A stretch of DNA of 64,000 nt, taken from Rhodobacter sp. (GTDB taxonomy: Bacteria; Pseudomonadota; Alphaproteobacteria; Rhodobacterales; Rhodobacteraceae). The notes under the pieces are model-generated. The model saw only the letters and a list, made by a program, of their open reading frames with translations. It searched no databases and was not told the DNA's origin. The stretch's first letter is position 1. Each line of letters begins with the position of its first letter. Shown piece by piece: positions 26,968 to 35,124 of the stretch. The translations under genes were made by a program, and so were the position numbers. Location of the stretch: positions 372,001 to 436,000 of the forward strand of contig JADJAB010000003.1 of assembly GCA_016704435.1 (NCBI GenBank). The letters are read 5' to 3'.

Positions 26968-27182
26968 CACAGGGCTCCTTCATGTTCCGTTGCCGTCATT
27001 AGACCGAACTATCCTGCCGGGCACAAATGGCAAAAGGCGACTTGACACAAATGATCGTGAAAGATGCGCGGCGTCGCTCCTCGTCGCTCCGCGACCGACG
27101 AAGCGGCGGTCTTGCCGTTGCACGCTGGCCGCGCGACACTACATGCCACCCGACGCGCTGCCTGAAAGCTGCCTGAACACCA

Positions 27183-27767
27183 ATGACCAGACCCACCGCA
27201 GATACGCTCGCCGCCGCCGCAAAGGCCGCCACAAGAACCACCGGGAAGACCGGCGGCCTGCCGCCCGTGCATCTGTGGAACCCGCCGTTCTGCGGCGACA
27301 TCGACATGCGGATCGCCCGCGACGGCACCTGGTTCTACCTTGGCACCCCGATCGGCCGCGCGCCGCTGGTCAAGCTGTTCTCGTCGATCCTGAAGCTGGA
27401 GAAGGGCAAGTATTTCCTTGTCACCCCGGTCGAGAAGGTCGGCATCACGGTCGATGACGCGCCGCTTCTGGCGGTGGACTTCGACGCCTCCGGCACCGGC
27501 CGCGACCAGTGCCTGAGCTTCACCACGAAGACCGAGGACGAGGCCACCGCCGGCCCCGGCCATCCGATCCGGGTGGAGCGCGCCGAGGATGGCGAGCCTT
27601 CGCCCTATGTGCTGGTCCGCAGCAACCTCTGGGCGCTGATCGACCGCAAATCATTCTACCGGCTTGTCGAATTGGGTTGCCATGAGGTCCATGAGGGCGC
27701 TAGCTGGTTCGGCCTCTGGTCCGGGGGGCAGTTCTTTCCGGTCATCCCATCGTCCGAGCTGCCGTAA
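27183..27767 (+). CDS. DUF1285 domain protein
   Basis: 194 residues. It matches the DUF1285 family through HLWNPPFCGDIDMRIARDGT, WFYLGTPIGRAPLVKLFSSI and YFLVTPVEKVGITVDDAPL, with a closing LVELGCHEVHEGASWFGLWS. No enzymatic function is established for the family. It is divergent from moxR, a neighbourhood commonly seen in alphaproteobacteria, with a 215-base intergenic region that contains a TTGACA at 27042-27047 but no clear -10 and no other recognisable feature. Confidence 0.88.
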   Translation: MTRPTADTLAAAAKAATRTTGKTGGLPPVHLWNPPFCGDIDMRIARDGTWFYLGTPIGRAPLVKLFSSILKLEKGKYFLVTPVEKVGITVDDAPLLAVDFDASGTGRDQCLSFTTKTEDEATAGPGHPIRVERAEDGEPSPYVLVRSNLWALIDRKSFYRLVELGCHEVHEGASWFGLWSGGQFFPVIPSSELP

Positions 27768-27789
27768 GCACCCCCAAGATCACCCCTGA

Positions 27790-28572
27790 ATGCCCCGTTT
27801 CGCCGCAAATCTCACGCTGCTCTTTACCGAAGTGCCCATGCTGGACCGTCCAGACTGGGCCCGTCGCTGCGGCTTCGACGGGGTCGAGGTGCTGTTTCCC
27901 TATGACCTTCCGGTGGCCGAGTGGGAGCGCGCGCTGGCCGGAATGCCTCTGGCGCTGATCAATGCGCCGCCCGGCGACTGGGCCTCGGGCGACCGCGGCT
28001 TTGCCGCAAGGCCGGGCTATGAGACCGCCTTCCGCGACAGTTTCCTGCGCGCCGCAGATTATGCCGCGCGGCTGGGGGCGGGAAGGGTGCATGTGATGGC
28101 CGGCGTCGCCAAGGGCCCGCAGGCCGAAGCGACCTATGTCGAGAACCTGGCCTGGGCCGCAGCCCAGGCGCCCGACCTGCGGATTTGCCTGGAGCCGCTG
28201 AACCCCGACGACATGCCGGGCTATTTCCTGAACGATTTCGATCAGGCGGCGCGGATACTGGACGATCTTGGCCATGACCGGATCGGGTTGCAGTTCGACC
28301 TGTGGCACGCCGCGCGCCTGCATGGCGATGCCACGACGGTCTGGGAGGCGCATCGCGGCCACATCAACCATGTGCAGATCGCAGGCTTTCCTGCCCGGCA
28401 CGAACCCGGCGGCGGCGGCTTTTCGCTGCCTGCCCTGTGTGATGCGGTGGATCTGTTGGACGGTGTCTGGATCGCGGCCGAGTACCGCCCTGCCAAGGGC
28501 ACCGCACAGGGCCTGGGCTGGCTGGCCGCTCTGAAATCGCGCGGCACTCTGATCGGCGGGCAAGCGGGATGA
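27790..28572 (+). CDS. hyi: hydroxypyruvate isomerase (TIM-barrel)
   Basis: 260 residues, typical for Hyi. It begins MPRFAANLTLLFTEVPMLDR, the usual N-terminus. The sugar isomerase TIM-barrel elements include the metal/catalytic Glu in CLEPLNPDDMPGYFL, the Asp/His in LQFDLWHAAR, the HVQIAGFPARHEPG strand and the final Glu in IAAEYRP. It interconverts hydroxypyruvate and tartronate semialdehyde in glyoxylate assimilation. It is 22 bases after DUF1285. A link with glycolate oxidase and purine-derived glyoxylate elsewhere in this window is plausible. Related TIM-barrel isomerases (OtnI) are an alternative. Confidence 0.82.
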   Translation: MPRFAANLTLLFTEVPMLDRPDWARRCGFDGVEVLFPYDLPVAEWERALAGMPLALINAPPGDWASGDRGFAARPGYETAFRDSFLRAADYAARLGAGRVHVMAGVAKGPQAEATYVENLAWAAAQAPDLRICLEPLNPDDMPGYFLNDFDQAARILDDLGHDRIGLQFDLWHAARLHGDATTVWEAHRGHINHVQIAGFPARHEPGGGGFSLPALCDAVDLLDGVWIAAEYRPAKGTAQGLGWLAALKSRGTLIGGQAG

Positions 28573-28723
28573 GGCAGAGCGGGCTTGCCCCCCATCGAGG
28601 GGGGACGCGCCCGCGTTGCCACGGACTGCGGTACCAAGAACGCGCCGATCCGGCCCCGATTCGGGACATGAATGTCAGTGGCCCTGCCGCCAATCCGGCC
28701 TCCCTCTCTGCCATACGTTTGCC

Positions 28724-28754
28724 AGACGCAATGCAGACGCAATGCAGACCGCAT
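28724..28754. repeat. 11-bp tandem repeat upstream of zinc-finger gene
   Basis: Two perfect copies of AGACGCAATGC (28724-28734, 28735-28745) followed by a partial AGACCGCAT, then a T6 run. It lies in the 289-base gap between hyi and the CHCC zinc-finger gene. That gap also holds a CCCCCC/GGGGGG hairpin at 28588-28604 without a U-tract. Iterated sites could bind a regulator, but two copies are weak evidence. Confidence 0.4.
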
Positions 28755-28861
28755 TTTTTGTTGTATTTCAGCCAGTTGATCTTGCGATCACCGCCCCGCC
28801 CTTGCCCGCACCCTCTGCATCCGTAATATGCCATCCGAAGACCAGCCAAAGGACGCCTGGA

Positions 28862-29047
28862 ATGAGCATCGAAGCCCCCGAGACCCAGACCGTCACCACC
28901 TGGAAAGTGGCCTGCGACGGCGGCGAGGGAACCCTGGGTCATCCCCGCGTCTGGCTGACCATCCCGCATGGCACCGGCTTTGTCGAATGCGGCTACTGCG
29001 ACAAGCGCTACGTCATCGACCGCGACCACGCCCACGACGATCACTGA
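28862..29047 (+). CDS. CHCC-type zinc-finger protein (NDUFS6-like)
   Basis: 61 residues from the ATG at 28862; longer upstream readings have no family similarity. Putative zinc ligands are C18, H27, C43 and C46 in VACDGG, LGHPRVWLTI and VECGYCDKRYV. This is the zf-CHCC pattern shared with the mitochondrial complex I subunit NDUFS6, and the bacterial homologues are small proteins of the same length found in most alphaproteobacteria. A role in respiratory complex I or its assembly is inferred from that relation. It precedes polA by 85 bases. Confidence 0.88.
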   Translation: MSIEAPETQTVTTWKVACDGGEGTLGHPRVWLTIPHGTGFVECGYCDKRYVIDRDHAHDDH

Positions 29048-29132
29048 CACCGACGCGCCGGCGCGACCGCCCTCAGGCTAGCCGCGGCCCCCTCTTCGTG
29101 CCATATCTGGCCCGAACCAAAGGGGGCAGCGC

Positions 29133-32108
29133 ATGACGTTCGGCAAGGGCCATCACCTTCACCTCATCGACGGCTCAGCCTATATCTTCCGCGCCTACCA
29201 CGCCCTGCCACCCTTGACGCGCAAGTCCGACGGCCTTCCGGTCGGCGCTGTCGCTGGCTTTTGCAACATCCTGTGGAACGAGATTTCCACCGACAAGCGC
29301 AAGGGCGCGGCCACTCATATCGCGGTGATCTTCGACCATTCGTCGAAGACCTTCCGCAACGAGATCTACCCCGACTACAAGGCCAACCGCCCGCCACCCC
29401 CCGAAGACCTGCGCCCGCAATTCCCGCTGACCCGCGAGGCCACCCGCGCCTTCAACGTCGCCTGCATCGAAACCCCGGGGTTCGAGGCCGACGACATCAT
29501 CGCCACCCTCGCCAAAGCCGCGGTCGAAGCGGGCGGCAGCTGCACCATCATCTCGTCCGACAAAGACCTGATGCAGCTGGTCCGCCCCGGCGTCGACATG
29601 TTCGACCCGATGAAGACCAAGGCGATCGGCCCCGACGAGGTGTTCGACAAGTTCGGCGTGACGCCTGACAAGGTGATTGATATCCAATCGCTTGCCGGCG
29701 ACAGCACCGACAACGTGCCCGGCGCGCCCGGCATCGGGCTGAAGACGGCGGCCCTGCTCATCCAGGAATACGGCGACCTCGATACCCTGCTGGCGCGGGC
29801 CGCCGAGATCAAGCAACCCAAACGCCGCGAGGCGCTGGAAGCCAACGCCGACCTGATCCACATCTCGCGCCAACTGGTCACGCTGAAGGATGACACGCCG
29901 CTGGACGTGCCACTGGATGACCTGGAAATCACCCCGCCAGACCCCGAAAAGCTGCTCGGCTTCCTGACCGGGATGGAATTCCGGTCGATCACCCGCCGCG
30001 TCGCCGAACGGCTGGGCGTCGATGTTCCGGCGATCGAGGCCGCGCCCGACGACAAGGCGCAGCCGCAGCAAGAGGCGCCGAAGATCCCCTTCGACACCGC
30101 CGCCCATACCGCCATCCGCGACCCCGAGACGCTGGCCCGATGGATCGCCCGCATCCGCGAGGTCGGCCATGTCGCCGTCGATACCGAAACCACCAGCCTG
30201 GACGAGATGCGCGCCGAGCTTGTCGGCATTTCCCTTTGCGTGGATGCCGGCCAGGCCGCCTATATCCCGCTCGGCCACCGGCAAGGCGGCGGCGACCTCT
30301 TCGGCTCCACCGACCTCATCGACGGCCAGCTGGACCTGACCGCAACGCTTGCCGCGCTGAAACCGGTTCTGGAAGACCCCGCGATCCTCAAGATCGGCCA
30401 GAACATGAAATACGACTGGAAGATCTTCGCCCGCCACGGCATCCACATCACGCCTTTCGACGACACCATGCTGATGAGCTATGCCATGCATGCCGGCCTG
30501 AACAACCACGGGATGGACACGCTGTCCGACCTCTACCTCGGCCACCAGCCGATCCCGATCAAACCCCTTCTCGGCAGCGGCAAGGGCCAGATCACTTTCG
30601 ACCGCGTGGGGCTGGATGACGCGGTGAAATACGCCGCCGAAGATGCCGACATCACCCTGCGCCTGTGGCAGCTGTTCAAGCCGCAACTGCACCGCGCCCG
30701 TGTCACCACGGTTTACGAGACCCTCGAGCGCCCGCTGGTGCCGGTGCTGGCCGACATGGAAATGGCCGGCATCACTGTCGACCGCGACACGCTGTCGCGC
30801 ATGTCCAACGCCTTCGCGCAGAAACTGGCGCAATATGAGGACGAAATCCACGACATCGCAGGCGAGAAATTCAACGTCGGCTCGCCCAAGCAACTGGGCG
30901 AGATCCTGTTCGACCGGCTGCAGATCCCCGGCGGGACGCAAGGCAAGACCGGCGCCTATGCCACCGGCGCCGATATTCTGGAAGACATCACCACGCTGGA
31001 AGACAGCCACCCCCAGGGCGCGCGGCTGGCGGCCAAGGTGCTGGACTGGCGGCAGATTTCCAAGCTGAAGTCGACCTATACCGATGCGCTGCAACTGGCG
31101 ATCAACCCCGATACCGGCCGCGTCCATACCAGCTATTCCATCGCGGGGGCCAACACCGGGCGGCTGGCCTCGACCGACCCGAACCTGCAGAACATCCCCG
31201 TGCGCACCGAAGAAGGCCGCCGCATCCGCGAGGCTTTTGTCGCGCCGCCCGGCCGGGTGCTGGTCTCTCTGGACTATTCCCAGATCGAACTGCGCATATT
31301 GGCCCACATCGCCGATATCCCCGAACTGCAGCAGGCCTTCCGCGACGGCCTCGACATCCACGCCCTGACCGCGTCCGAGATGTTCAACGTGCCCCTTGAC
31401 CAGATGACCCCCGACATCCGCCGCAAGGCCAAGGCGATCAACTTCGGCGTCATCTACGGCATTTCGGGCTTCGGCCTTGCGCGCAACCTGCGCATCCCGC
31501 GCACCGAGGCGCAGGGCTTCATCGACCGCTATTTCGAACGCTTCCCCGGCATCAAGGACTACATGTCCGAAACGATCAAATTCGCCCAGGGCAATGGCTT
31601 TGTGCAGACCCTTTTCGGTCGGAAAATCCACACCCCCGAGATCAACGCCAAAGGCCCCGGCGCCGGTTTCGCCAAACGCGCCGCGATCAACGCGCCCATC
31701 CAGGGCACCGCCGCCGACGTCATCCGCCGCGCCATGATCCGCATGCCCGCAGCGATCAAAGGCATCGACGCCATGATGCTGCTGCAAGTCCACGACGAAC
31801 TCCTGTTTGAGGTGGCCGAGGATGCCACCGACAACTGCGCCCCCCGCGACAAGCCGCCCGAGCCGCCCCCGGTGCCGAAAAAGAAAGGACCGGGGGGCCG
31901 GCGGGGGTTGTGGCTGTGGCGGGGATGCGGAAAACAAACAGGGCGACCCCGGGGGGGACGCCACCACGCGGGGCCCGGGGGGGGGGGGGGCCCGGGGGGG
32001 GGCCACTGGCAGCCTTGGACAAAATCGCTTCGGGCGATGGGCCGGGGAAAAGGATCGGGCGCCCTTCAGACGATACCGCCAGCGCCCTTCGACCGATCCG
32101 GTCGCTGA
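29133..32108 (+). CDS. polA: DNA polymerase I, 3' end replaced by aberrant sequence
   Basis: The native part covers about 900 codons to 31834. The 5' nuclease domain (LIDGSAYIFRAYHALPP; GFEADDIIATLAK; SSDKDLMQL) is first. The 3'-5' exonuclease is complete (VAVDTETTS with DTE, IGQNMKYDWK, YAAEDADITLRL), so proofreading is expected. The polymerase has motif A DYSQIELR (D714), motif B RRKAKAINFGVIYG and motif C VHDELLFE (H887/D888). After EDATD the protein should run about 40 more residues to the conserved Gln/Asn/Trp/His ending. Instead it reads into Pro/Gly/Arg low complexity up to a stop at 32108. It acts in repair and Okazaki fragment maturation and is usually essential, so an assembly fault is more likely than a natural truncation. 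Confidence 0.85.
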   Translation: MTFGKGHHLHLIDGSAYIFRAYHALPPLTRKSDGLPVGAVAGFCNILWNEISTDKRKGAATHIAVIFDHSSKTFRNEIYPDYKANRPPPPEDLRPQFPLTREATRAFNVACIETPGFEADDIIATLAKAAVEAGGSCTIISSDKDLMQLVRPGVDMFDPMKTKAIGPDEVFDKFGVTPDKVIDIQSLAGDSTDNVPGAPGIGLKTAALLIQEYGDLDTLLARAAEIKQPKRREALEANADLIHISRQLVTLKDDTPLDVPLDDLEITPPDPEKLLGFLTGMEFRSITRRVAERLGVDVPAIEAAPDDKAQPQQEAPKIPFDTAAHTAIRDPETLARWIARIREVGHVAVDTETTSLDEMRAELVGISLCVDAGQAAYIPLGHRQGGGDLFGSTDLIDGQLDLTATLAALKPVLEDPAILKIGQNMKYDWKIFARHGIHITPFDDTMLMSYAMHAGLNNHGMDTLSDLYLGHQPIPIKPLLGSGKGQITFDRVGLDDAVKYAAEDADITLRLWQLFKPQLHRARVTTVYETLERPLVPVLADMEMAGITVDRDTLSRMSNAFAQKLAQYEDEIHDIAGEKFNVGSPKQLGEILFDRLQIPGGTQGKTGAYATGADILEDITTLEDSHPQGARLAAKVLDWRQISKLKSTYTDALQLAINPDTGRVHTSYSIAGANTGRLASTDPNLQNIPVRTEEGRRIREAFVAPPGRVLVSLDYSQIELRILAHIADIPELQQAFRDGLDIHALTASEMFNVPLDQMTPDIRRKAKAINFGVIYGISGFGLARNLRIPRTEAQGFIDRYFERFPGIKDYMSETIKFAQGNGFVQTLFGRKIHTPEINAKGPGAGFAKRAAINAPIQGTAADVIRRAMIRMPAAIKGIDAMMLLQVHDELLFEVAEDATDNCAPRDKPPEPPPVPKKKGPGGRRGLWLWRGCGKQTGRPRGGRHHAGPGGGGGPGGGHWQPWTKSLRAMGRGKGSGALQTIPPAPFDRSGR
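31835..32006. other. Anomalous G-rich low-complexity stretch (probable assembly scar)
   Basis: Contains mononucleotide G runs of up to about 14 bases near 31979-31992, GGGGGG and CCCCGGGGGGG blocks and an A-rich patch AAAAAGAAAGG, unlike anything else in the window. It replaces the end of polA and the beginning of the following phytanoyl-CoA dioxygenase gene. No protein family is visible in any frame. Confidence 0.7.
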
Positions 32109-32602
32109 TCGACAGCCATGCGCTGCCCGGTGCCCGGTTGGTGCGGGTCGTCTGGTTTTCCAAGGGCGATACCACAAATTGGGGCGTCCCCTGGCATCAA
32201 GACCGGGTGATCGCCGTCAATGCCCGCGCTGACCGCCCGGGCTTCGCCAATTGGTCCCAAAAGGCCGGTATCTGGCATTGCGACCCCCCCACATCCCTTT
32301 TGCACCGGATGCGCTTCGTTCGCGTCCATCTCGATGATGCCGATGATGAGAATGGAGCGATGCAGATTGCCCTCGGCAGCCACCGAGAAGGCATCATCCC
32401 GGAAGGGCAATCCGAGGCGGTTACCGCTCGCCATCTCGTCGAAATCTGCACAGCGTCGCGTGGAGACGTGCAGGTTCTTCCCATGTTGACCCTGCACCGC
32501 TCGCTTCCCGCCCGAAGCCCTGCGCCGCGACGGGCCATCCGCCTCGATTACGCCGCCGAAGACCTGCCGCATCCTTTGCGCTGGTCGTTGGACACCGAAT
32601 GA
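32007..32602 (+). pseudogene. phytanoyl-CoA dioxygenase family protein, 5' end missing
   Basis: The open frame enters from the G-rich stretch. Recognisable sequence begins around PLAALDKIASG and runs about 195 residues. The Fe(II)/2-oxoglutarate site is present: H-x-D in VPWHQDRVIAV, the distal His in MLTLHRSLPA and the Arg in RRAIRLDYA that binds 2-oxoglutarate. DENGAMQIALGSHREGII is the expected core strand. The N-terminal part (normally 50-80 residues) and start codon are lost in the scar. Its 3' end overlaps the MmcQ gene by four bases. Substrate unknown. Confidence 0.75.
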
Positions 32603-32959
32603 TTCCCGACTGGCCCGCCCTCAAATCCTTCGCCCTGTCGCTGGACTTGCCCCAAGTCACCCTCGCGCACCCCTGGGGCAACGAGGCGCTGAAGGCGCAT
32701 GGCAGGATGTGGTGCTGGTGGTCGCCTTACGTCGATGCCGCCGTCTTTCGCGCCGACAAGCAGGAACGCGGGATGCTGCTAGAGGCCGATCCGCAGACCT
32801 TTACCCTCCACCCGCATTATCAGGCCCACAACCTGATCCTGGTCCGCGCGGGCCATATCGATCCCCGATTGGGCCCGATCCCGCCTGATCCAGGACTGGC
32901 TCACCGCAGCGCCGAAACGCTGGCTGAAGGACTGGGACGCCGCCCGCCCTTCTGGCTGA
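32599..32959 (+). pseudogene. MmcQ/YjbR family protein, frameshifted
   Basis: About 119 residues when repaired. The CyaY-like YjbR fold is seen in LPQVTLAHPWGNEALKAHGR, MWCWWS and LHPHYQAHNLILVRAGHIDP. At about 32863-32868 one extra C in GATCCCCGATTGG shifts the frame; without it the ending reads DWARSRLIQDWLTAAPKRW and closes at the TGA at 32957. The ATG overlaps the upstream dioxygenase stop (ATGA). These small proteins are called DNA-binding in databases, but function is poorly established. Confidence 0.75.
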
Positions 32960-32960
32960 A

Positions 32961-33006
32961 TTCATCTTGGACCAAATACTCCGGGGGTGCGGGGGCTGGC
33001 CCCCGC
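32961..33006 (-). repeat. Intergenic palindromic repeat, family 1 (copy C)
   Basis: On the minus strand, hairpin GCGGGGGCCAGCCCCCGC is followed by ACCCCCGGAGTATTTGGTCC and AAGATGAA. It lies between the convergent MmcQ and HIT genes, where its hairpin could act as a shared terminator. Confidence 0.7.
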
Positions 33007-33018
33007 TGCCGAAACCCG

Positions 33019-33399
33019 TCAGGCCCTGACCAGCATCGGCCCCAGCGGACGACCGCCCAGAATGTGCAGGTGGTAATGCGGCACTTCCTGATGGCCATGC
33101 GCACCGGCGTTGGCAATCACCCGAAAGCCGTCGGCGTTCAGGCCGACCGTCTCGCAGACCTTGGCGCAGGTGCGGTGGAAATCGGCGATCTCCTCGGCAG
33201 TCGCAACGGCCGCAAAATGCGCGAAATCGACATAGGCGCCCTTCGGGATCACCAGAACATGCACCGGCGCCTGCGGGACGATGTCGTGGAACGCCAGCGT
33301 ATGGGCGCTGTCCAGCACCGTCTTGTTGGGGATCTCGCCGCGCAGGATGCGGGCGAAAATGTTTGAAGGGTCGTAGGTCCAGGGTGCGTTTTCAGCCAT
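33019..33399 (-). CDS. HIT-family (HinT-like) nucleotide hydrolase
   Basis: 126 residues, standard length. The histidine triad is H108-Y-H110-L-H112-I in VPHYHLHILGGRPLG, and the N-terminal FARILRGEIPNKTV with LAFHDIVPQAPVHVLVIPKG is typical of HinT. The enzymes hydrolyse adenosine 5'-phosphoramidates and are cytoplasmic and near-universal. It is transcribed away from the glycosyltransferase gene region at its start, with only five bases separating it from that gene's stop on the same strand. Confidence 0.93.
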   Translation of the reverse strand: MAENAPWTYDPSNIFARILRGEIPNKTVLDSAHTLAFHDIVPQAPVHVLVIPKGAYVDFAHFAAVATAEEIADFHRTCAKVCETVGLNADGFRVIANAGAHGHQEVPHYHLHILGGRPLGPMLVRA

Positions 33400-33404
33400 G
33401 TGTC

Positions 33405-34975
33405 TCAGTCCACAAACAGGTATTCGGTCGCCGCGATTTCCCGCGCCTTTTCCACCGGGATGTCAAGAAAATCGGCCAGCGGAGTGGTGTTTTCATCCAC
33501 CGGCGGCCTCGCAGCGATGGTGTGAAAGCCGTTGGGAACCGCGCAGCCGGTCGCTTTCGAACTCGTGCACAATCGGCGGATGGTCGGCAACAGCCGGTCC
33601 ACCGCCTCGGGCGGGGTCTGGTCCGGCCAGCCCGACCCGCCGCGCATGGCCCACCAGATAGTCATCGGTGAAGTCGCACTCGATCTCCAGCAGGCGCACC
33701 TTGGCGCGGTCATTGTAGAAATCCTGCATCAACTCGGTCGAGGCAGGGTCGATGCAGAAGATCAGCCGGTCGGTCTGCCAGTAATCGAACAACATCCGCA
33801 CCAGCGCCCGGCGATGCCGGGTGCGTTTTTCCAGGTTCGACTGGATGCCGCCCAGGTCGGGAAGTGCGGCGTCCGCCTCGTTGAAGACATAGTCCATCGC
33901 CGGCAGGTTGGTCACCGTGCGCACCCGTTCGACCAGCCGCTTGGCGACATGCCATTTCTTGCAGGTCACCATCATCAGCGTGCGCTCGCGGCCGATGCTG
34001 GTTTCCGTTTCCCAGAACCGCGGCGCGAATCGGCGCCCGACGCGGCCCCGCCCGGTCAGGAACTTGAACAGGCTGCGGCCTTCGTTCGAGATCTGGAAAT
34101 GCACCCCCGTGGCCGAACAAAGCTCTCCCAGCCGATCCTTCAACTCCTTCGCGTCGGGGCTGATCTTGCGGGCGAACAGGTAATCCTGGCTCAACAGAAG
34201 GTCGTAGTTGTCGTTGTAGAAGGTCACCGGCATGCCATAGTCGGTGAACATCAGAAAGGTCAGCGTGCGGGTCCGGATCTCGCTTTCCGGCACCAGATGG
34301 CGCACGATGGTCTGGAAAAAGGTCTCGTCCGGGATCCATGTGGTGCGGAAAAACCGCATCACATCCGGGCGCTTGGACGAAATCCAGCACCCACTCGACC
34401 GTGCGACGGCGCAGGCACCACCACTGGCTGCCGATCTGCATCACCAGATCTGCCGGCACCTTGCGCGCCAGCCCCAGCCGCTTTTGCCACTCCATCGAGC
34501 GGTAGAACCAGTCCTTGTGGGTCCGTTCGTTGAAAAAGTGCCGGTAGATCAGCCGCTCTTCCTTGATCCCGGTCTTGATCCAGTCGGAATTGTAGAAGTC
34601 GAAGCTTTCGATGTAGTCGACATCCTCGCGGTCCAGGAAGGCGCGGGCGTATTCGGCGGACTTGATCGGCATGCAGTCGCCCGACAGCATGTAGAAATGC
34701 GTCGCGCGGGGGAAGGCCGCCTCGGCGGCGTTCAGCGCCAGGAGCGTGGCTTCGACCAGGCTCCACGCGCCCCAGCCGCATCTTACCCGCCGCTTGGCGA
34801 AGACGACCGAGGGGTTATCGCACAGGGCAGAGCGGATCCTCTCGAAATCCTCGCGCCTGGCATTGCCGTCGAAGTGAATCGCGATGAAATCGCCGGCCGC
34901 CGTCAGACGCTCGGCCTGGGCGATGATCCCGTCAGGATCCTTGTGACACAGAAGGATGTAGGCGATCTTGGCCAT
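33405..34975 (-). pseudogene. GT14-type beta-1,6-N-acetylglucosaminyltransferase-like protein, frameshifted
   Basis: About 523 codons overall. The N-terminal GT14 (core-2/I-branching) domain is clear: IAYILLCHKDPDGI, THFYMLSGDCMPIKS, WFYRSMEWQKRLGLA and GSQWWCLRRRTVEWVLDF. The frame breaks at about 34362-34375, and the next frame gives MRFFRTTWIPDETFFQTI through a C-terminal Rhodobacteraceae-specific domain (DYGMPVTFYNDNYDLLLSQD; EIECDFTDDYLVGHARR). At least one more shift near 33640 leads to the terminal DENTTPLADFLDIP. Two or more indels leave it inactive as written. It is divergent from a sulfotransferase, suggesting a surface glycan pathway. Confidence 0.72.
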
Positions 34976-35124
34976 GATTTCGTGGTGTCGGTCGCGCCTC
35001 GGCTGCTCACTGTTTCCTTAAAGTGCTTTATGCTTGCTTGAAAAGCCAAAGTTTCTTTGCTTTTTTGCGATCCATTGGTTCCAGAGCAGAAAAAATCGCC
35101 CGCAGAGGCAGGAGTGTAGTGATC
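34976..35124. promoter_or_regulatory. AT-richer divergent promoter region
   Basis: The 149-base gap between the divergent glycosyltransferase and sulfotransferase genes is clearly less GC-rich than its surroundings (for example TTAAAGTGCTTTATGCTTGC and CTTTGCTTTTTTGCG). Promoters for both genes are expected here; no single -35/-10 pair is convincing. AGGAG at 35110-35114 is a candidate ribosome site for the sulfotransferase. Confidence 0.45.

Noticed and set aside
28588..28604. CCCCCC/GGGGGG hairpin after hyi as terminator
   Set aside because: No U-tract follows on either strand; left as an unassigned hairpin.
28724..28754. CRISPR array
   Set aside because: Repeats are 11 bases, contiguous without spacers, and no cas gene is present.
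31960..32010. Functional G-quadruplex
   Set aside because: The G runs could fold, but they coincide with two broken genes, so an artefact is more likely than a regulatory element.
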